From Aquipseudomonas ullengensis (GTDB lineage: Bacteria; Pseudomonadota; Gammaproteobacteria; Pseudomonadales; Pseudomonadaceae), in assembly GCF_014174475.1 (NCBI RefSeq), contig NZ_JACJUD010000007.1:248001-312000 (forward strand): a stretch of DNA of 64,000 nucleotides. Direction: 5' to 3'. A program made the position numbers and the translations under genes. This document shows, piece after piece, positions 17,557 to 25,960 of this stretch (positions are counted from its first letter, which is position 1; every line of letters starts with the position of its first letter). The notes beneath the pieces were generated by a model, which saw nothing but the letters and a program-made list of their open reading frames with translations, was not told the DNA's origin and ran no database searches.

Positions 17557-18498
17557 TCAGAGGCCGAGGTTTTTCAGGCGATTGGCCTGGTTCGTGTAGA
17601 GCGTCTTGGGGTTGGTCTCGAACAATGACACCAGGCCCAGGACCTGATTGTTCGCGTCCAGGTGGTTCATGATGTAGTTGTCCTTGATCACCTTGCCGAA
17701 GTGGCTGGAGCAGCGCCCGGTGACGCCATCGTTGGCCTCGCTGATGGCCAGCGCGGTGGTGTTGAACAAGGGGTCGGAGACGTCCAGCACATTGGTCAGC
17801 TGCCAGGTACCGCTCCAGGAGTACATGCGCACGCTGTTGCCGGCAATGGTGGCGGTTTCCGGGCCTTCACCGCAGGCGCTGGTGGGGATGCCGGTTGGGA
17901 ACTTGGTGTTGTTGGCCGCGGCGCCGTTCTTGTTGAACTCAGCGAGCATGGCGCGGATATCCGCCTGGCTCTTCTTGTTGTTCGACAGCAGGTTGACCAG
18001 GTCACCCACCGCGTTGGCGAACACATCGAAGGCGACCCCGCGCAAGGTGCCGGCCGGCGCTACGCCGGTGGCCACGTCTGCCAGGGGCGAGCCCTTGTGC
18101 GGGGTGTGCAGGGTGGTGACCGACGCCACCAGGTCCGGGCGGGTGTTCATCACGTAACGCGCGGTGATCCCGCCCTGGCTGTGACCGATCAGGTTGAACT
18201 TCTTCACGCTGCCGCCGGAGGCCGCGCGGATCTGTTCGAGTTGGCTGATCAGCGCTTCACCGCGCTTGGCTGAGCTGTCGAAAGCGTTGATCTTCGGTAC
18301 ATAGACCTTGGCGCCCTGGTTCTGCAGGGCGCTGGGGATCTGGTGCCAGTAGTCGACACCGGCGAGGGTGTCGAAGGCGAAAATCCCGGGAACCAGGACG
18401 ATCGGGTTCTTGGTTTGCGCCTGGGTGCCGGCGGCGAAGGAGGGGAGTGCAGCGCACAGGCCGAGGGCGGCCAGTGCTGGTACGAGCAGCTTTTTCAT
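17557..18498 (-). CDS. lipA: Secreted triacylglycerol lipase, family I
   Basis: A 313-residue precursor with a signal peptide (cleavage after about SFAAG) and the alpha/beta-hydrolase fold of Pseudomonas family I lipases, which hydrolyse extracellular triglycerides. The nucleophile is Ser107 in GHSQGG, with Asp257 (NDGVTG) and His279 (NHLD); the Asp-to-His spacing of 22 matches the Burkholderia lipase. Cys209 and Cys263 form the expected disulfide. The usual oxyanion-loop HG is replaced by PG (VLVPGIFAFD). The ATG at 18498 gives a normal signal peptide; upstream in-frame sequence is not convincing. The foldase gene follows. Confidence 0.93.
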   Translation of the reverse strand: MKKLLVPALAALGLCAALPSFAAGTQAQTKNPIVLVPGIFAFDTLAGVDYWHQIPSALQNQGAKVYVPKINAFDSSAKRGEALISQLEQIRAASGGSVKKFNLIGHSQGGITARYVMNTRPDLVASVTTLHTPHKGSPLADVATGVAPAGTLRGVAFDVFANAVGDLVNLLSNNKKSQADIRAMLAEFNKNGAAANNTKFPTGIPTSACGEGPETATIAGNSVRMYSWSGTWQLTNVLDVSDPLFNTTALAISEANDGVTGRCSSHFGKVIKDNYIMNHLDANNQVLGLVSLFETNPKTLYTNQANRLKNLGL

Positions 18499-18627
18499 GA
18501 TGATTCCTGTGTTCGTTTTTTGTTTTTGTAGCTCCGCACACAGCAGCGAAGTGGCGGCCATCAGAACACCTGTGTACTGGGCTGCACTTGTACGAACTGA
18601 TGAAATCGCGTGAATGGCGCCCAATAA

Positions 18628-18647
18628 AACGTGATTTGTGTCACGTT
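18628..18647. promoter_or_regulatory. CRP/Vfr-like operator between lipA and the AraC gene
   Basis: AACGTGATTTGTGTCACGTT is a perfect 7-bp inverted repeat with 6-base spacing, matching the CRP-type layout TGTGA-N6-TCACA except for the outermost base of each half. It is 130 bases upstream of the lipA start and 103 upstream of the AraC start, so it could serve either promoter. Binding by Vfr is inference. Confidence 0.55.
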
Positions 18648-18749
18648 AGTGGCGCGCTGGTTAGGCCTGCCAGCAGCGCTTGTGATAAGCCTCCGCGCAC
18701 AAAAACAACAAAAGCCGCCGCCTCGGGCGAGTGGCAAAACGGGAGGCCT

Positions 18750-19529
18750 ATGCAGCCGACTGACGCCCCGATCCTGCTCTACCTGTGGGATAAGCGAACC
18801 TTCTACCTGAGCCCGTTCGCCGAGCCGCTGCAGCTCTCGCAGGCCGCGGCCATGCTGCTGGTCAGCCTGGATGGGCCGATGTCCTTGCGCAGCCAGGGCG
18901 TCGAGCAGAGCTGCTCGAGTGCGTTGCTGCCGGCGGGCCTCGACCTGCAGGTGGACACCTGCGGCTCACGCATTGCGCTGTGTTATCTGGACGTGTTCGG
19001 CGAGGACTTCGCCTTGCTGGCGCCCCGCATGGGCAACCATCGTGGCGGGCTGTTCAGCGATCTGCAGGACGAGGAGCGCTACCGCCAGCGTTTCGACGAG
19101 CTGCACCGCAGCGTTGCCGAGCCGGCGCAGATCTGGGCCTGGCTGGATGAGCTGATCAACCCGCAGCAGTGCAAGCCCGAGGGTTTCTCCTTCGATCCAC
19201 GCATCGTCCGTGCGGTGGAGCTGATCAAGGCGGATGTCTCAAGCAACCAGTCGATCGAGGTGCTGGCCGCACAGATAGGCCTGTCGGTGCCGCGCCTGAC
19301 CCAGCTGTTCCGCCAGAAGATCGGCATCCCAATTCGTCGCTACCGCAAGTGGCACCGCCTGTTCGTCACCACCGTCGGCGTGGCGCGCGGCATGAGCCTG
19401 ACTGAGGCCGCGGTGGCCGCCGGCTTTACCGACTCGGCGCACTTCAGCCATACCTTTCGCACCATCATCGGCCTCAAGCCTTCTGCCGTGCTGGCCCAGG
19501 CTGCGCGTATCCGCCTGTTTGCTGGCTGA
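18750..19529 (+). CDS. AraC-family transcriptional regulator
   Basis: The 259-residue regulator has a divergent N-terminal ligand or cupin-like domain (residues 1-140) and a C-terminal AraC double helix-turn-helix (about 148-255), with IEVLAAQIGLSVPRLTQLFR as the first helix pair and AAVAAGFTDSAHFSHTFR as the second. The ATG at 18750 has GGGAGG immediately upstream. It is divergent from the lipase gene across about 250 bp, so lipase control is a fair guess but unproven. It precedes a second AraC-type gene on the same strand. Confidence 0.9.
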   Translation: MQPTDAPILLYLWDKRTFYLSPFAEPLQLSQAAAMLLVSLDGPMSLRSQGVEQSCSSALLPAGLDLQVDTCGSRIALCYLDVFGEDFALLAPRMGNHRGGLFSDLQDEERYRQRFDELHRSVAEPAQIWAWLDELINPQQCKPEGFSFDPRIVRAVELIKADVSSNQSIEVLAAQIGLSVPRLTQLFRQKIGIPIRRYRKWHRLFVTTVGVARGMSLTEAAVAAGFTDSAHFSHTFRTIIGLKPSAVLAQAARIRLFAG

Positions 19530-19602
19530 CGCCCGCGACGTTCGGCATTGAGCGGTTGTCGGCAGTCGGGCAAGCTGGCGGCTTACTGCAAGCGAGCCAG
19601 GC

Positions 19603-20424
19603 ATGAGCGACGGCGAATTCCCCGACGATTCCGAACAGACCGAACGCACCCGCGAAACGGTGCTGCGCTATCACCTCAGTTGGAAATACCGCGACCTTGA
19701 GGCGGTGATGGCGCTCTACCATGCGGATATCGAGTACAACGACTTCTTCCAGCAGCGCACCATGCGCCTGGCCGAACTGCGCGATTACGTGCAGAGCAGC
19801 CTGCCGCGCCTGCCGGAAGAGTCGCTGGAACATGTCGATCGCATCCGCATCGACGGCCACACGGCGTTCATCCAGTACCGCATCAGCCTGCAGGGCGGCG
19901 ATGGCCTGGTGGCGTTTCGCACCGGCGAGGCGATTACCGTGCGTGACGGGCTGATCTGGCGGATCAACGAATACGCCACCCTGCTGCGCGAAGATCGCCC
20001 CGCCAGCGAAGGTGGCACGTCGCGCCCGGCGATCAGCCGCCTGGGGCTGTCCGCCCGCCAGCTCGGCCTGCTGGCGCAGGACCTGCAGGATTACTTCCAG
20101 CGCCATAAACCCTTCCTCGACCCCGAACTCGACCTGCAGCAGGTGGCAGCGGCTACCGGCTACAGCCGCAACCAGATTTCCCATCTGCTCAACCAGGTGC
20201 TGGGGCAGAGCTTCTATCGCTATGTGAACCAGGCGCGTCTGCAGCACCTGCTCGATGGCCTGGAGGCGGGCAGTGACCTCAAGCGGGTCGACGAACTGGC
20301 GTTCGCCGCTGGTTTCAACTCGCTGTCGGCTTTCTACAACTGCTTCCGGCGCCACACGGGGCTATCGCCCAAGGCCTACCTCAAACAGATTTCCTTGCGG
20401 GCACGCACACAAGACAAGCCCTGA
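19603..20424 (+). CDS. SnoaL-like domain fused to AraC DNA-binding domain
   Basis: The 273-residue protein combines an NTF2/SnoaL-like domain (about residues 15-130; WKYRDLEAVMALYHADIEY) with an AraC-type helix-turn-helix (about 165-265; VAAATGYSRNQISHLLNQVLG and ELAFAAGFNSLSAFYNCFR). SnoaL folds bind small hydrophobic molecules, so the N-terminal part is probably the ligand sensor. The architecture is less common than the cupin-AraC fusion. The ribosome site before 19603 is weak. The neighbouring downstream amine oxidase, cupin and binding-protein genes are plausible targets. Confidence 0.85.
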   Translation: MSDGEFPDDSEQTERTRETVLRYHLSWKYRDLEAVMALYHADIEYNDFFQQRTMRLAELRDYVQSSLPRLPEESLEHVDRIRIDGHTAFIQYRISLQGGDGLVAFRTGEAITVRDGLIWRINEYATLLREDRPASEGGTSRPAISRLGLSARQLGLLAQDLQDYFQRHKPFLDPELDLQQVAAATGYSRNQISHLLNQVLGQSFYRYVNQARLQHLLDGLEAGSDLKRVDELAFAAGFNSLSAFYNCFRRHTGLSPKAYLKQISLRARTQDKP

Positions 20425-20469
20425 AGCGACTGACTAGTCTCTGCGCATCCCCCGTTTTCGGAGCATGCA

Positions 20470-21876
20470 ATGAGCGACTGGCGCACCATCAGCCTGTGGA
20501 TGGATCAGCTCGACGAGCCCCTCGACCCGCGTCCTGCCCTGGGCGCCGAGTTGCAGGCCGACGTGGCGATCATCGGCGCCGGCTACACGGGGCTGTGGAC
20601 CGCCTATTACCTCAAGCGCCAGGCGCCGCAGTTGCGCGTGGTGATTCTCGAGGCAGAGATCGCCGGTTTCGGCGCTTCCGGGCGCAATGGCGGCTGGCTG
20701 ATGGGCAATCTGCTCGGTGAAGACCGTTTACTCGGCGGTTTGCCGGCCGAACAGCGCAAGGCCGGTTTTGACCTGCTGCATGGCATTCCAGATGAGGTCG
20801 GCGCGGTGTTGCAGCGCGAAGGCATCGACTGCGATTACCGCAAGGCTGGCGTGCTGTACTGCGCCGCGCGTTATCCGGAGCAGGAGGTGCGTCAGCGCGA
20901 ATGGCTGCGTGAGCTGCACGCCGAAGGCCTGAGCGAACAGGACTACCGCTGGCTAAGCCCCAGCGAGCTGGCCCAGCAACTGCGCGTGGCCAATGCTTAC
21001 GGCGCCATCTACACCCCCCATTGCGCGACCATCCAGCCGGCCAAACTGGTGCGCGGCCTGGCCCGTGCCGTCGAGGCGCTGGGTGTGGAGATATACGAGC
21101 AAAGCCGTGTAATCGACTGGCAGCCGGGCCAGGTGCGTACCGCGCACGGCAGCGTACGCGCCGACTGGGTGGTACCGGCGGTCGAAGGCTATGCCGCCAG
21201 CCTGCCGCCGCTGGGGCGCCACCAACTGCCGGTGCAGAGCCTGCTGGTGGCTACCGAGCCATTGCCGGCCGACATCTGGGCGCAGATCGGCCTGGACCGT
21301 GGCCAGGCCTTCAGCGAATCCAGCCGCCAAGTCACCTACGGCCAGCGCACGGCGGATGATCGCCTGGTATTCGGCGCCCGTGGCGGCTACCGCTTCGGCG
21401 GCCAGCTGCGCACCGACTTCAACCTCACCGAGGGCGAGCAGGAGCTGCGTCGCTACCTGTTCGGCGAGCTCTTCCCGCAATTGCGCAAGGTCCGCCTGAC
21501 CCATTCCTGGGGCGGCAACCTGGGTATGGGCCGGCGCTTCCAGCCGCACATGCTGCGCGACCGCAAGAACGGTATCGCCCTGTCCGGCGGTTACGGCGGC
21601 GAAGGCGTGGGGGCCAGCAACCTCGGCGGGCGCACCCTGGCGGACCTGATCCTCGGCCAGGATAGCCTGCTCACTCGCCAGCCCTGGGTCATGAGCGATA
21701 GCCCGCTGGGCCGCTTGCCGACCTGGGAGCCGGAGCCCTGCCGCTGGCTGGGCTACAACGCCATCATCCGCAGTTTCGTCCATGAAGACCGCGTTCTCGC
21801 CGACCCGCACAGCGCGCCCTGGCGCCGCCGTCTGGCGCAGAGCGTGGCGGGTTTCATGGAAGGCTTCATGCACTGA
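20470..21876 (+). CDS. FAD-dependent amine oxidoreductase (DAO/PuuB-like)
   Basis: The 468-residue flavoenzyme belongs to the D-amino-acid oxidase/glycine oxidase superfamily, closest in form to gamma-glutamylputrescine oxidase PuuB. The dinucleotide motif GAGYTG is at 36-41, followed by the flavin-contacting segment GFGASGRNGGW and a C-terminal GGYGGEGVGASNLGG block. It probably oxidises an amine or polyamine conjugate. It starts 45 bp after the SnoaL-AraC gene and is followed by a cupin gene and a polyamine-type binding protein, which supports an amine catabolism unit; the exact substrate is open. Confidence 0.88.
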   Translation: MSDWRTISLWMDQLDEPLDPRPALGAELQADVAIIGAGYTGLWTAYYLKRQAPQLRVVILEAEIAGFGASGRNGGWLMGNLLGEDRLLGGLPAEQRKAGFDLLHGIPDEVGAVLQREGIDCDYRKAGVLYCAARYPEQEVRQREWLRELHAEGLSEQDYRWLSPSELAQQLRVANAYGAIYTPHCATIQPAKLVRGLARAVEALGVEIYEQSRVIDWQPGQVRTAHGSVRADWVVPAVEGYAASLPPLGRHQLPVQSLLVATEPLPADIWAQIGLDRGQAFSESSRQVTYGQRTADDRLVFGARGGYRFGGQLRTDFNLTEGEQELRRYLFGELFPQLRKVRLTHSWGGNLGMGRRFQPHMLRDRKNGIALSGGYGGEGVGASNLGGRTLADLILGQDSLLTRQPWVMSDSPLGRLPTWEPEPCRWLGYNAIIRSFVHEDRVLADPHSAPWRRRLAQSVAGFMEGFMH

Positions 21877-21927
21877 TTGCTGGCCGGCCAGCCGCCGCGC
21901 CATTCGCTTATTTTCTGGAGAGCACCG

Positions 21928-22269
21928 ATGACCATCAGCCATTTCAAGAACACCGCCAGCTTGCTGCTGGAAGAGTCCAACCCGGTTGCCGTGCCGCTCA
22001 GCGAGCCGGTGGCCGTGACTTCGACGACCAGCGTCGAGCGTGACGATGGCGTGGAAGCCGGCGTGTGGGAATGCACTCCAGGCCGCTGGCGTCGGCAGAT
22101 CGTGCAGCAGGAGTTCTGCCACTTCATCGCCGGCCGCTGCACCTTCACCCCGGATGTTGGCGAACCCATCGAGATCCGCGCCGGCGATGCCCTGATGATG
22201 CCGGCCAACACCACTGGCGTGTGGGACATACAAGAAACCGTGCGGAAAACCTATGTGCTGATCTTCTGA
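21928..22269 (+). CDS. DUF861-type cupin protein
   Basis: A single cupin domain of 113 residues, family cupin_3/DUF861, which usually accompanies amino-acid or polyamine oxidoreductases. The beta-barrel marks are GVWECTPGRWRRQI, FCHFIAGRCTFTPD and the final strand GDALMMPANTTGVWD. The ATG at 21928 follows CTGGAGA. It lies 51 bp after the FAD enzyme gene. Its stop codon overlaps the end of a 142-bp palindromic repeat element. Enzymatic function is unknown. Confidence 0.88.
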   Translation: MTISHFKNTASLLLEESNPVAVPLSEPVAVTSTTSVERDDGVEAGVWECTPGRWRRQIVQQEFCHFIAGRCTFTPDVGEPIEIRAGDALMMPANTTGVWDIQETVRKTYVLIF

Positions 22270-22410
22270 GAACCAGCCCAGGATCTGCTGCGCGTCTGCC
22301 ATACCGCGTTGAAAACGGCCTCGGGATGCTCATTTACCGCTCGTAAACTCCGCTCCCTCGGCCATTTTCGCCTTGTCTGGCTCTAGCTCGCGAGATCCTG
22401 AACAGGTTCT
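22269..22410. repeat. MITE-like palindromic intergenic element
   Basis: The 142-bp segment has 17-bp imperfect terminal inverted repeats (22269-22285 AGAACCAGCCCAGGATC; 22394-22410 GATCCTGAACAGGTTCT, 14 of 17 pairing), inner complementary blocks (about GAAAACGGCCTCGGGA versus TCCCTCGGCCATTTTC) and a central TTTAC-CGCTC-GTAAA hairpin, so the whole element folds on itself. It carries no gene and overlaps the last base of the cupin stop. Its form is that of a nonautonomous dispersed repeat of Pseudomonas; family membership is inference. Confidence 0.7.
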
Positions 22411-22458
22411 AAAACTGCTTTGACTTTTCGCCTACAAGAACAATCAATGAGGTAATCC

Positions 22459-23535
22459 ATGCTCAAGAAAATCATCCCGCTGATGCTGGTGGCATCGGCC
22501 AGCCAGGCTGCAGACGGCGTACACATCTACAACTGGACCGACTACATCGCGCCGGATACGGTGAAAAACTTCGAGAAAGCGTCCGGTCTGGCTGCCCAGT
22601 ACGACGTCTACGACAGCAACGAAACCCTCGATGCCAAGCTGATGGCGGGACGCTCCGGTTACGACGTGGTGTTTCCTTCCAACCACTTCATGGCCCGGCA
22701 GATCCAGGGTGGTGCGCTGAAGCAGCTCGACCGCAGCAAGCTGAGCAACTGGGGCAACCTCAACCCGGTGCTGATGAAGGCCCTGGAAACCAACGATCCG
22801 GGCAACCAACACGGCTTCCCGTACCTGTGGGGCACCACCGGCATCGGCTACAACGTCGACAAGGTCAAGGCCGTACTCGGCGAGGGCGTGGCCGTGGATT
22901 CCTGGGATGTGATCTTCAAGCCGGAAAACATGGCCAAGCTGGCCAAGTGCGGCGTGGCGATCCTCGACAACGGCCCGGAAATGCTGCCGATCGCCCTGCA
23001 CCAGCTGGGCCTGCCGCATCACAGCCAGAACCTGGAGGACTACAAGAAGGCCGAGGCGTTGCTGATGGAGATGCGCAAGAACGTGCGTTATTTCCACTCC
23101 TCGAAGTACGTCGGTGACCTGGCCAACGGCGACATCTGCCTGGCGGTGGGCTTCTCCGGCGACATCATGCAGGCCGCCAGCCGCGCCAGCGAAGCCGGCA
23201 ATGGGGTGAAGATCGACTACGTGATTCCCAAGGAAGGCGCGCCGATGTGGTTCGACATGGTCACCATGCCGGTCGATGCCCCGAATGAGGCCCAGGCCTA
23301 CGCCTTCATGAACTACCTGCTGCAGCCCGAAGTGATGGCCGGCATCAGCAACCACGTGCACTACGCCAACGGTAACGCCAAGGCCGATGCCCTGGTCGAT
23401 CCGGCGCTCAAGGCCGACAACAAGGTCTACCCGCCGCAGGAAGTGATGACCAAGCTGTATGCCCTGGAAGCCATGCCGTTGAAGATCGACCGCGTACGCA
23501 CGCGTATCTGGAGCAAAGTGAAAAGCGGCACCTGA
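22459..23535 (+). CDS. Polyamine-type ABC transporter substrate-binding protein (PotF/SpuD/SpuE family)
   Basis: The 358-residue periplasmic protein starts with a short signal peptide (cleavage near SASQAA) and follows the PotF/SpuD/SpuE pattern: HIYNWTDYIAPDTVKNF, YDVVFPSNHFMARQI, WGTTGIGYN and the C-terminal YALEAMPLKIDRVRTR. It should bind putrescine, spermidine or a related amine. No permease or ATPase genes sit beside it, so it would have to use a distant transporter or act as a sensor. The ATG at 22459 follows TGAGGT. It is separated from the amine-oxidase/cupin genes by the palindromic element. Confidence 0.93.
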   Translation: MLKKIIPLMLVASASQAADGVHIYNWTDYIAPDTVKNFEKASGLAAQYDVYDSNETLDAKLMAGRSGYDVVFPSNHFMARQIQGGALKQLDRSKLSNWGNLNPVLMKALETNDPGNQHGFPYLWGTTGIGYNVDKVKAVLGEGVAVDSWDVIFKPENMAKLAKCGVAILDNGPEMLPIALHQLGLPHHSQNLEDYKKAEALLMEMRKNVRYFHSSKYVGDLANGDICLAVGFSGDIMQAASRASEAGNGVKIDYVIPKEGAPMWFDMVTMPVDAPNEAQAYAFMNYLLQPEVMAGISNHVHYANGNAKADALVDPALKADNKVYPPQEVMTKLYALEAMPLKIDRVRTRIWSKVKSGT

Positions 23536-23562
23536 GTTCGCCAACACGCTTCCCGTACATGA

Positions 23563-23588
23563 CCAAGGCCCGCCATCGCGGGCCTTGG
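23563..23588 (+). terminator. Probable rho-independent terminator
   Basis: CCAAGGCCCGC/GCGGGCCTTGG stem followed by TGTTTCT, 28 bases after the binding-protein stop. Confidence 0.75.
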
Positions 23589-23666
23589 TGTTTCTGGGCT
23601 GCCTGTGCTTGTGCCGAGGCGGTGGCCGGCGGATAGTCGGGCCTTCGACTGCAGGGAAGTGACAGC

Positions 23667-24596
23667 ATGGAAACGGCTCACCCACACGCCGACAGTTTTC
23701 GCGCCGCCTGGCTGGCCCAGGCGCGCAGCAACCCCGGAATTACCCTGGGCCTGGTCATTTCCCTGCTGGCGGTAGCCTGGCTGCTGGTCAGCAGCGGGCT
23801 GAACGCCTTTTCCGGGCCGGATGCCGAGCGTCTGCGCTACGCCGTGTACGGTGGCAGTGCGGGGTTCGCCGCTACTGCATTTGGCGCCTTGCTGGCCCTC
23901 GGCCTGCGCCATATCACCACCCGCACCCAGGACATCATGCTCGGCTTTGCCGCGGGGATGATGCTCGCTGCCAGCGCCTTCTCGCTGATCCTGCCGGGGC
24001 TGGATGCGGCCAAGACGCTGACGGGTAATAGCTTTCTCGGCGCCGGCACGGTAGTGCTCGGGCTGACCCTGGGCGCGCTTCTGATGCTCGGCCTGGACCG
24101 TTTCACCCCGCACGAGCACGAGAGCACCGGCCCCTGCGGCCCGGACTGCGAGCGGATCAATCGCGTGTGGTTGTTCGTCTTCGCCATCACCCTGCACAAC
24201 CTGCCGGAAGGCATGGCCATCGGCGTTGGCTTCGCCGCCGGGGATTTCAGCGTGGGCATCCCGCTGGCCAGTGCTATTTCGATCCAGGACATTCCCGAAG
24301 GCCTGGCCGTGGCCATGGCCCTGCGCAGCACCGGGTTGTCGGCGCTGAAGGCATCGCTGATCGCGGTGGCGACCGGGCTGATGGAACCCATCGGTGCGGT
24401 GATCGGCCTCGGTATGTCCAGTGGCTATGCCATCGCCTACCCAATCAGCCTGGGCCTGGCGGCCGGAGCGATGCTGTTCGTGGTATCCCACGAGATCATT
24501 CCGGAAACCCACCGCAACGGCCACCAGACCCCGGCGACCCTAGGCCTGATGGGTGGTTTCGCGGTGATGATGTTCCTCGACACCGCCCTGGGCTGA
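23667..24596 (+). CDS. ZIP-family divalent metal transporter
   Basis: The 309-residue inner-membrane protein has about eight membrane segments and the two ZIP metal-site helices, HNLPEG (around residue 176) and QDIPEG (around 212), plus a His/Cys-rich cytosolic loop (HEHESTGPCGPDC). It probably imports Zn2+ or another divalent cation, like ZupT. AGGGAAG precedes the ATG at 23667. It converges with the LRR-kinase gene one base after its stop. Metal specificity cannot be read. Confidence 0.92.
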   Translation: METAHPHADSFRAAWLAQARSNPGITLGLVISLLAVAWLLVSSGLNAFSGPDAERLRYAVYGGSAGFAATAFGALLALGLRHITTRTQDIMLGFAAGMMLAASAFSLILPGLDAAKTLTGNSFLGAGTVVLGLTLGALLMLGLDRFTPHEHESTGPCGPDCERINRVWLFVFAITLHNLPEGMAIGVGFAAGDFSVGIPLASAISIQDIPEGLAVAMALRSTGLSALKASLIAVATGLMEPIGAVIGLGMSSGYAIAYPISLGLAAGAMLFVVSHEIIPETHRNGHQTPATLGLMGGFAVMMFLDTALG

Positions 24597-24597
24597 T

Positions 24598-25932
24598 TCA
24601 GCCCGCCAGTTGCGCGGCGATCTCGGCGAACAGCGGTCGCTCGCTGGCAGTGCGCGCGCTGCAGGCGGTCTGCAGTTGCCACAGCGCCGCCTGTTGCGTG
24701 GGGCGCTGATCGGCCGGGCAGCGTTGCAGCAGTTCTTCCAGCAAACAGCCGAAGGCGCGGGCCTCGATCTGCTGCAGGGCCTTGGCCTGCGGGCCTTGAG
24801 GGTCGAAGAACGACGCCGCGCCAAAATCCCCCAGCAGGCAGTGCCCGGCCTCATTGACCAGCAGGTTATGTGCGTACAGGTCGCCATGCAGAATGCCCTG
24901 CGCGTGCAGGTGCGCCACGGCCGAAGCTACGCCGTGGGCAATGCGCAGTGCCTCGTCGAGGTCGAAGCGGCGCGCGTCGGCATACACATCACGGGTGCAG
25001 CTGGCCAACGATGGCGGGCCGGCCAGCACGCGGTAGGCGGGGTCGATCAGTTCCAGCAGCAGGCCCGCCGGCGTATCGGCCTGTTCGGCCAAGGGGCCGG
25101 CCACGCGGATCAGGTGCGGGTGTTCGCCGGCGGCCAGGCAGGCGGCCATTTCGCTGTGGGGCAGGCCATCACTGGTCAGCGCGCCCTTGAATAGCTTGGC
25201 GGCCATGGCGTGTGCTGGCTGCCCCGGGCGTTGCCAGTCGGCGCGATGGATGACTCCGGAAGCGCCTTGGCCAAGTATGGCGCCGAGGCTGATTTCGCTT
25301 CGGGCGATGGCAGGCACGGGATGTCGCGCCAGGGCAGCGGCTTCACTGGCATCGCTGATCGGGTTGCCGGCGAAGGCCAGCCAGCTCAGGCGCGGCAACT
25401 CCTGTAGCCAGCTCGGCAGGGCCTGCAGGCGGTTGGCGGCAATGCGCAGCAGCTCCAGGTTGTGGCAGGCGGCCAGGCTCGTGGGCAGCTCCGCCAACTG
25501 ATTGCCAGCGAGCATCAGTTTCTGCAGGCGCGAGCAGTCACCCAGCTCGTTGGGCACGCTCTGCAACTGGTTGTCGGTAAGAATCAGCCAGCGCAATTGG
25601 GCGGGCAGGGCGTCGGCGGGCAGGTGGCGCAGGCGGTTGGCCTTGAAACCGACCATCTCCAGGTGCGGGCAATCTCCGAGGACTTCCGGCACGGCGGTAA
25701 ACGGGTTGTCCGAGCAGAACAGCACGCGCAGTTTACGCAGGCGCGGCAGGTCGGCTGGCAGCTGGCTGAGCTGGTTGCCGGATAGGTTGAGCACTTCCAG
25801 GCTGTCGGCCAGGTCGAAAATTTCCGCGGGGAATTCGTGCAGCTCGGCGCTCAGGTCGAGACGCTGGCAACCAGCCAGTTCGCCACGGCGCAATTGTTCG
25901 AGTGTTTGCATGGAGGGTAGGGCCTGGATCAT
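24598..25932 (-). CDS. Leucine-rich-repeat protein kinase
   Basis: One polypeptide of 444 residues joins about seven leucine-rich repeats (residues 25-200; unit form LxxLxLxxNxLxxLP) to a eukaryotic-type protein kinase domain (about 215-440). The kinase has a Gly-rich loop GQGASGVIH, a candidate ATP-binding Lys in AAKLFK, the catalytic loop HGDLYAHN and GDFGAAS in place of DFG-APE. It looks active. No signal peptide or membrane segment is visible, so it is cytoplasmic. I use the ATG at 25932; the second ATG at 25911 is a credible start because neither has a clear ribosome site. Targets are unknown. Confidence 0.88.
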   Translation of the reverse strand: MIQALPSMQTLEQLRRGELAGCQRLDLSAELHEFPAEIFDLADSLEVLNLSGNQLSQLPADLPRLRKLRVLFCSDNPFTAVPEVLGDCPHLEMVGFKANRLRHLPADALPAQLRWLILTDNQLQSVPNELGDCSRLQKLMLAGNQLAELPTSLAACHNLELLRIAANRLQALPSWLQELPRLSWLAFAGNPISDASEAAALARHPVPAIARSEISLGAILGQGASGVIHRADWQRPGQPAHAMAAKLFKGALTSDGLPHSEMAACLAAGEHPHLIRVAGPLAEQADTPAGLLLELIDPAYRVLAGPPSLASCTRDVYADARRFDLDEALRIAHGVASAVAHLHAQGILHGDLYAHNLLVNEAGHCLLGDFGAASFFDPQGPQAKALQQIEARAFGCLLEELLQRCPADQRPTQQAALWQLQTACSARTASERPLFAEIAAQLAG

Positions 25933-25960
25933 CAAGGCGGCGAGGGTAGCACCCTCGGGG

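Noticed and set aside
18499..18749. Sigma-54 promoter for lipA
   Set aside because: No GG-N10-GC pair of the right form was found on the minus strand.
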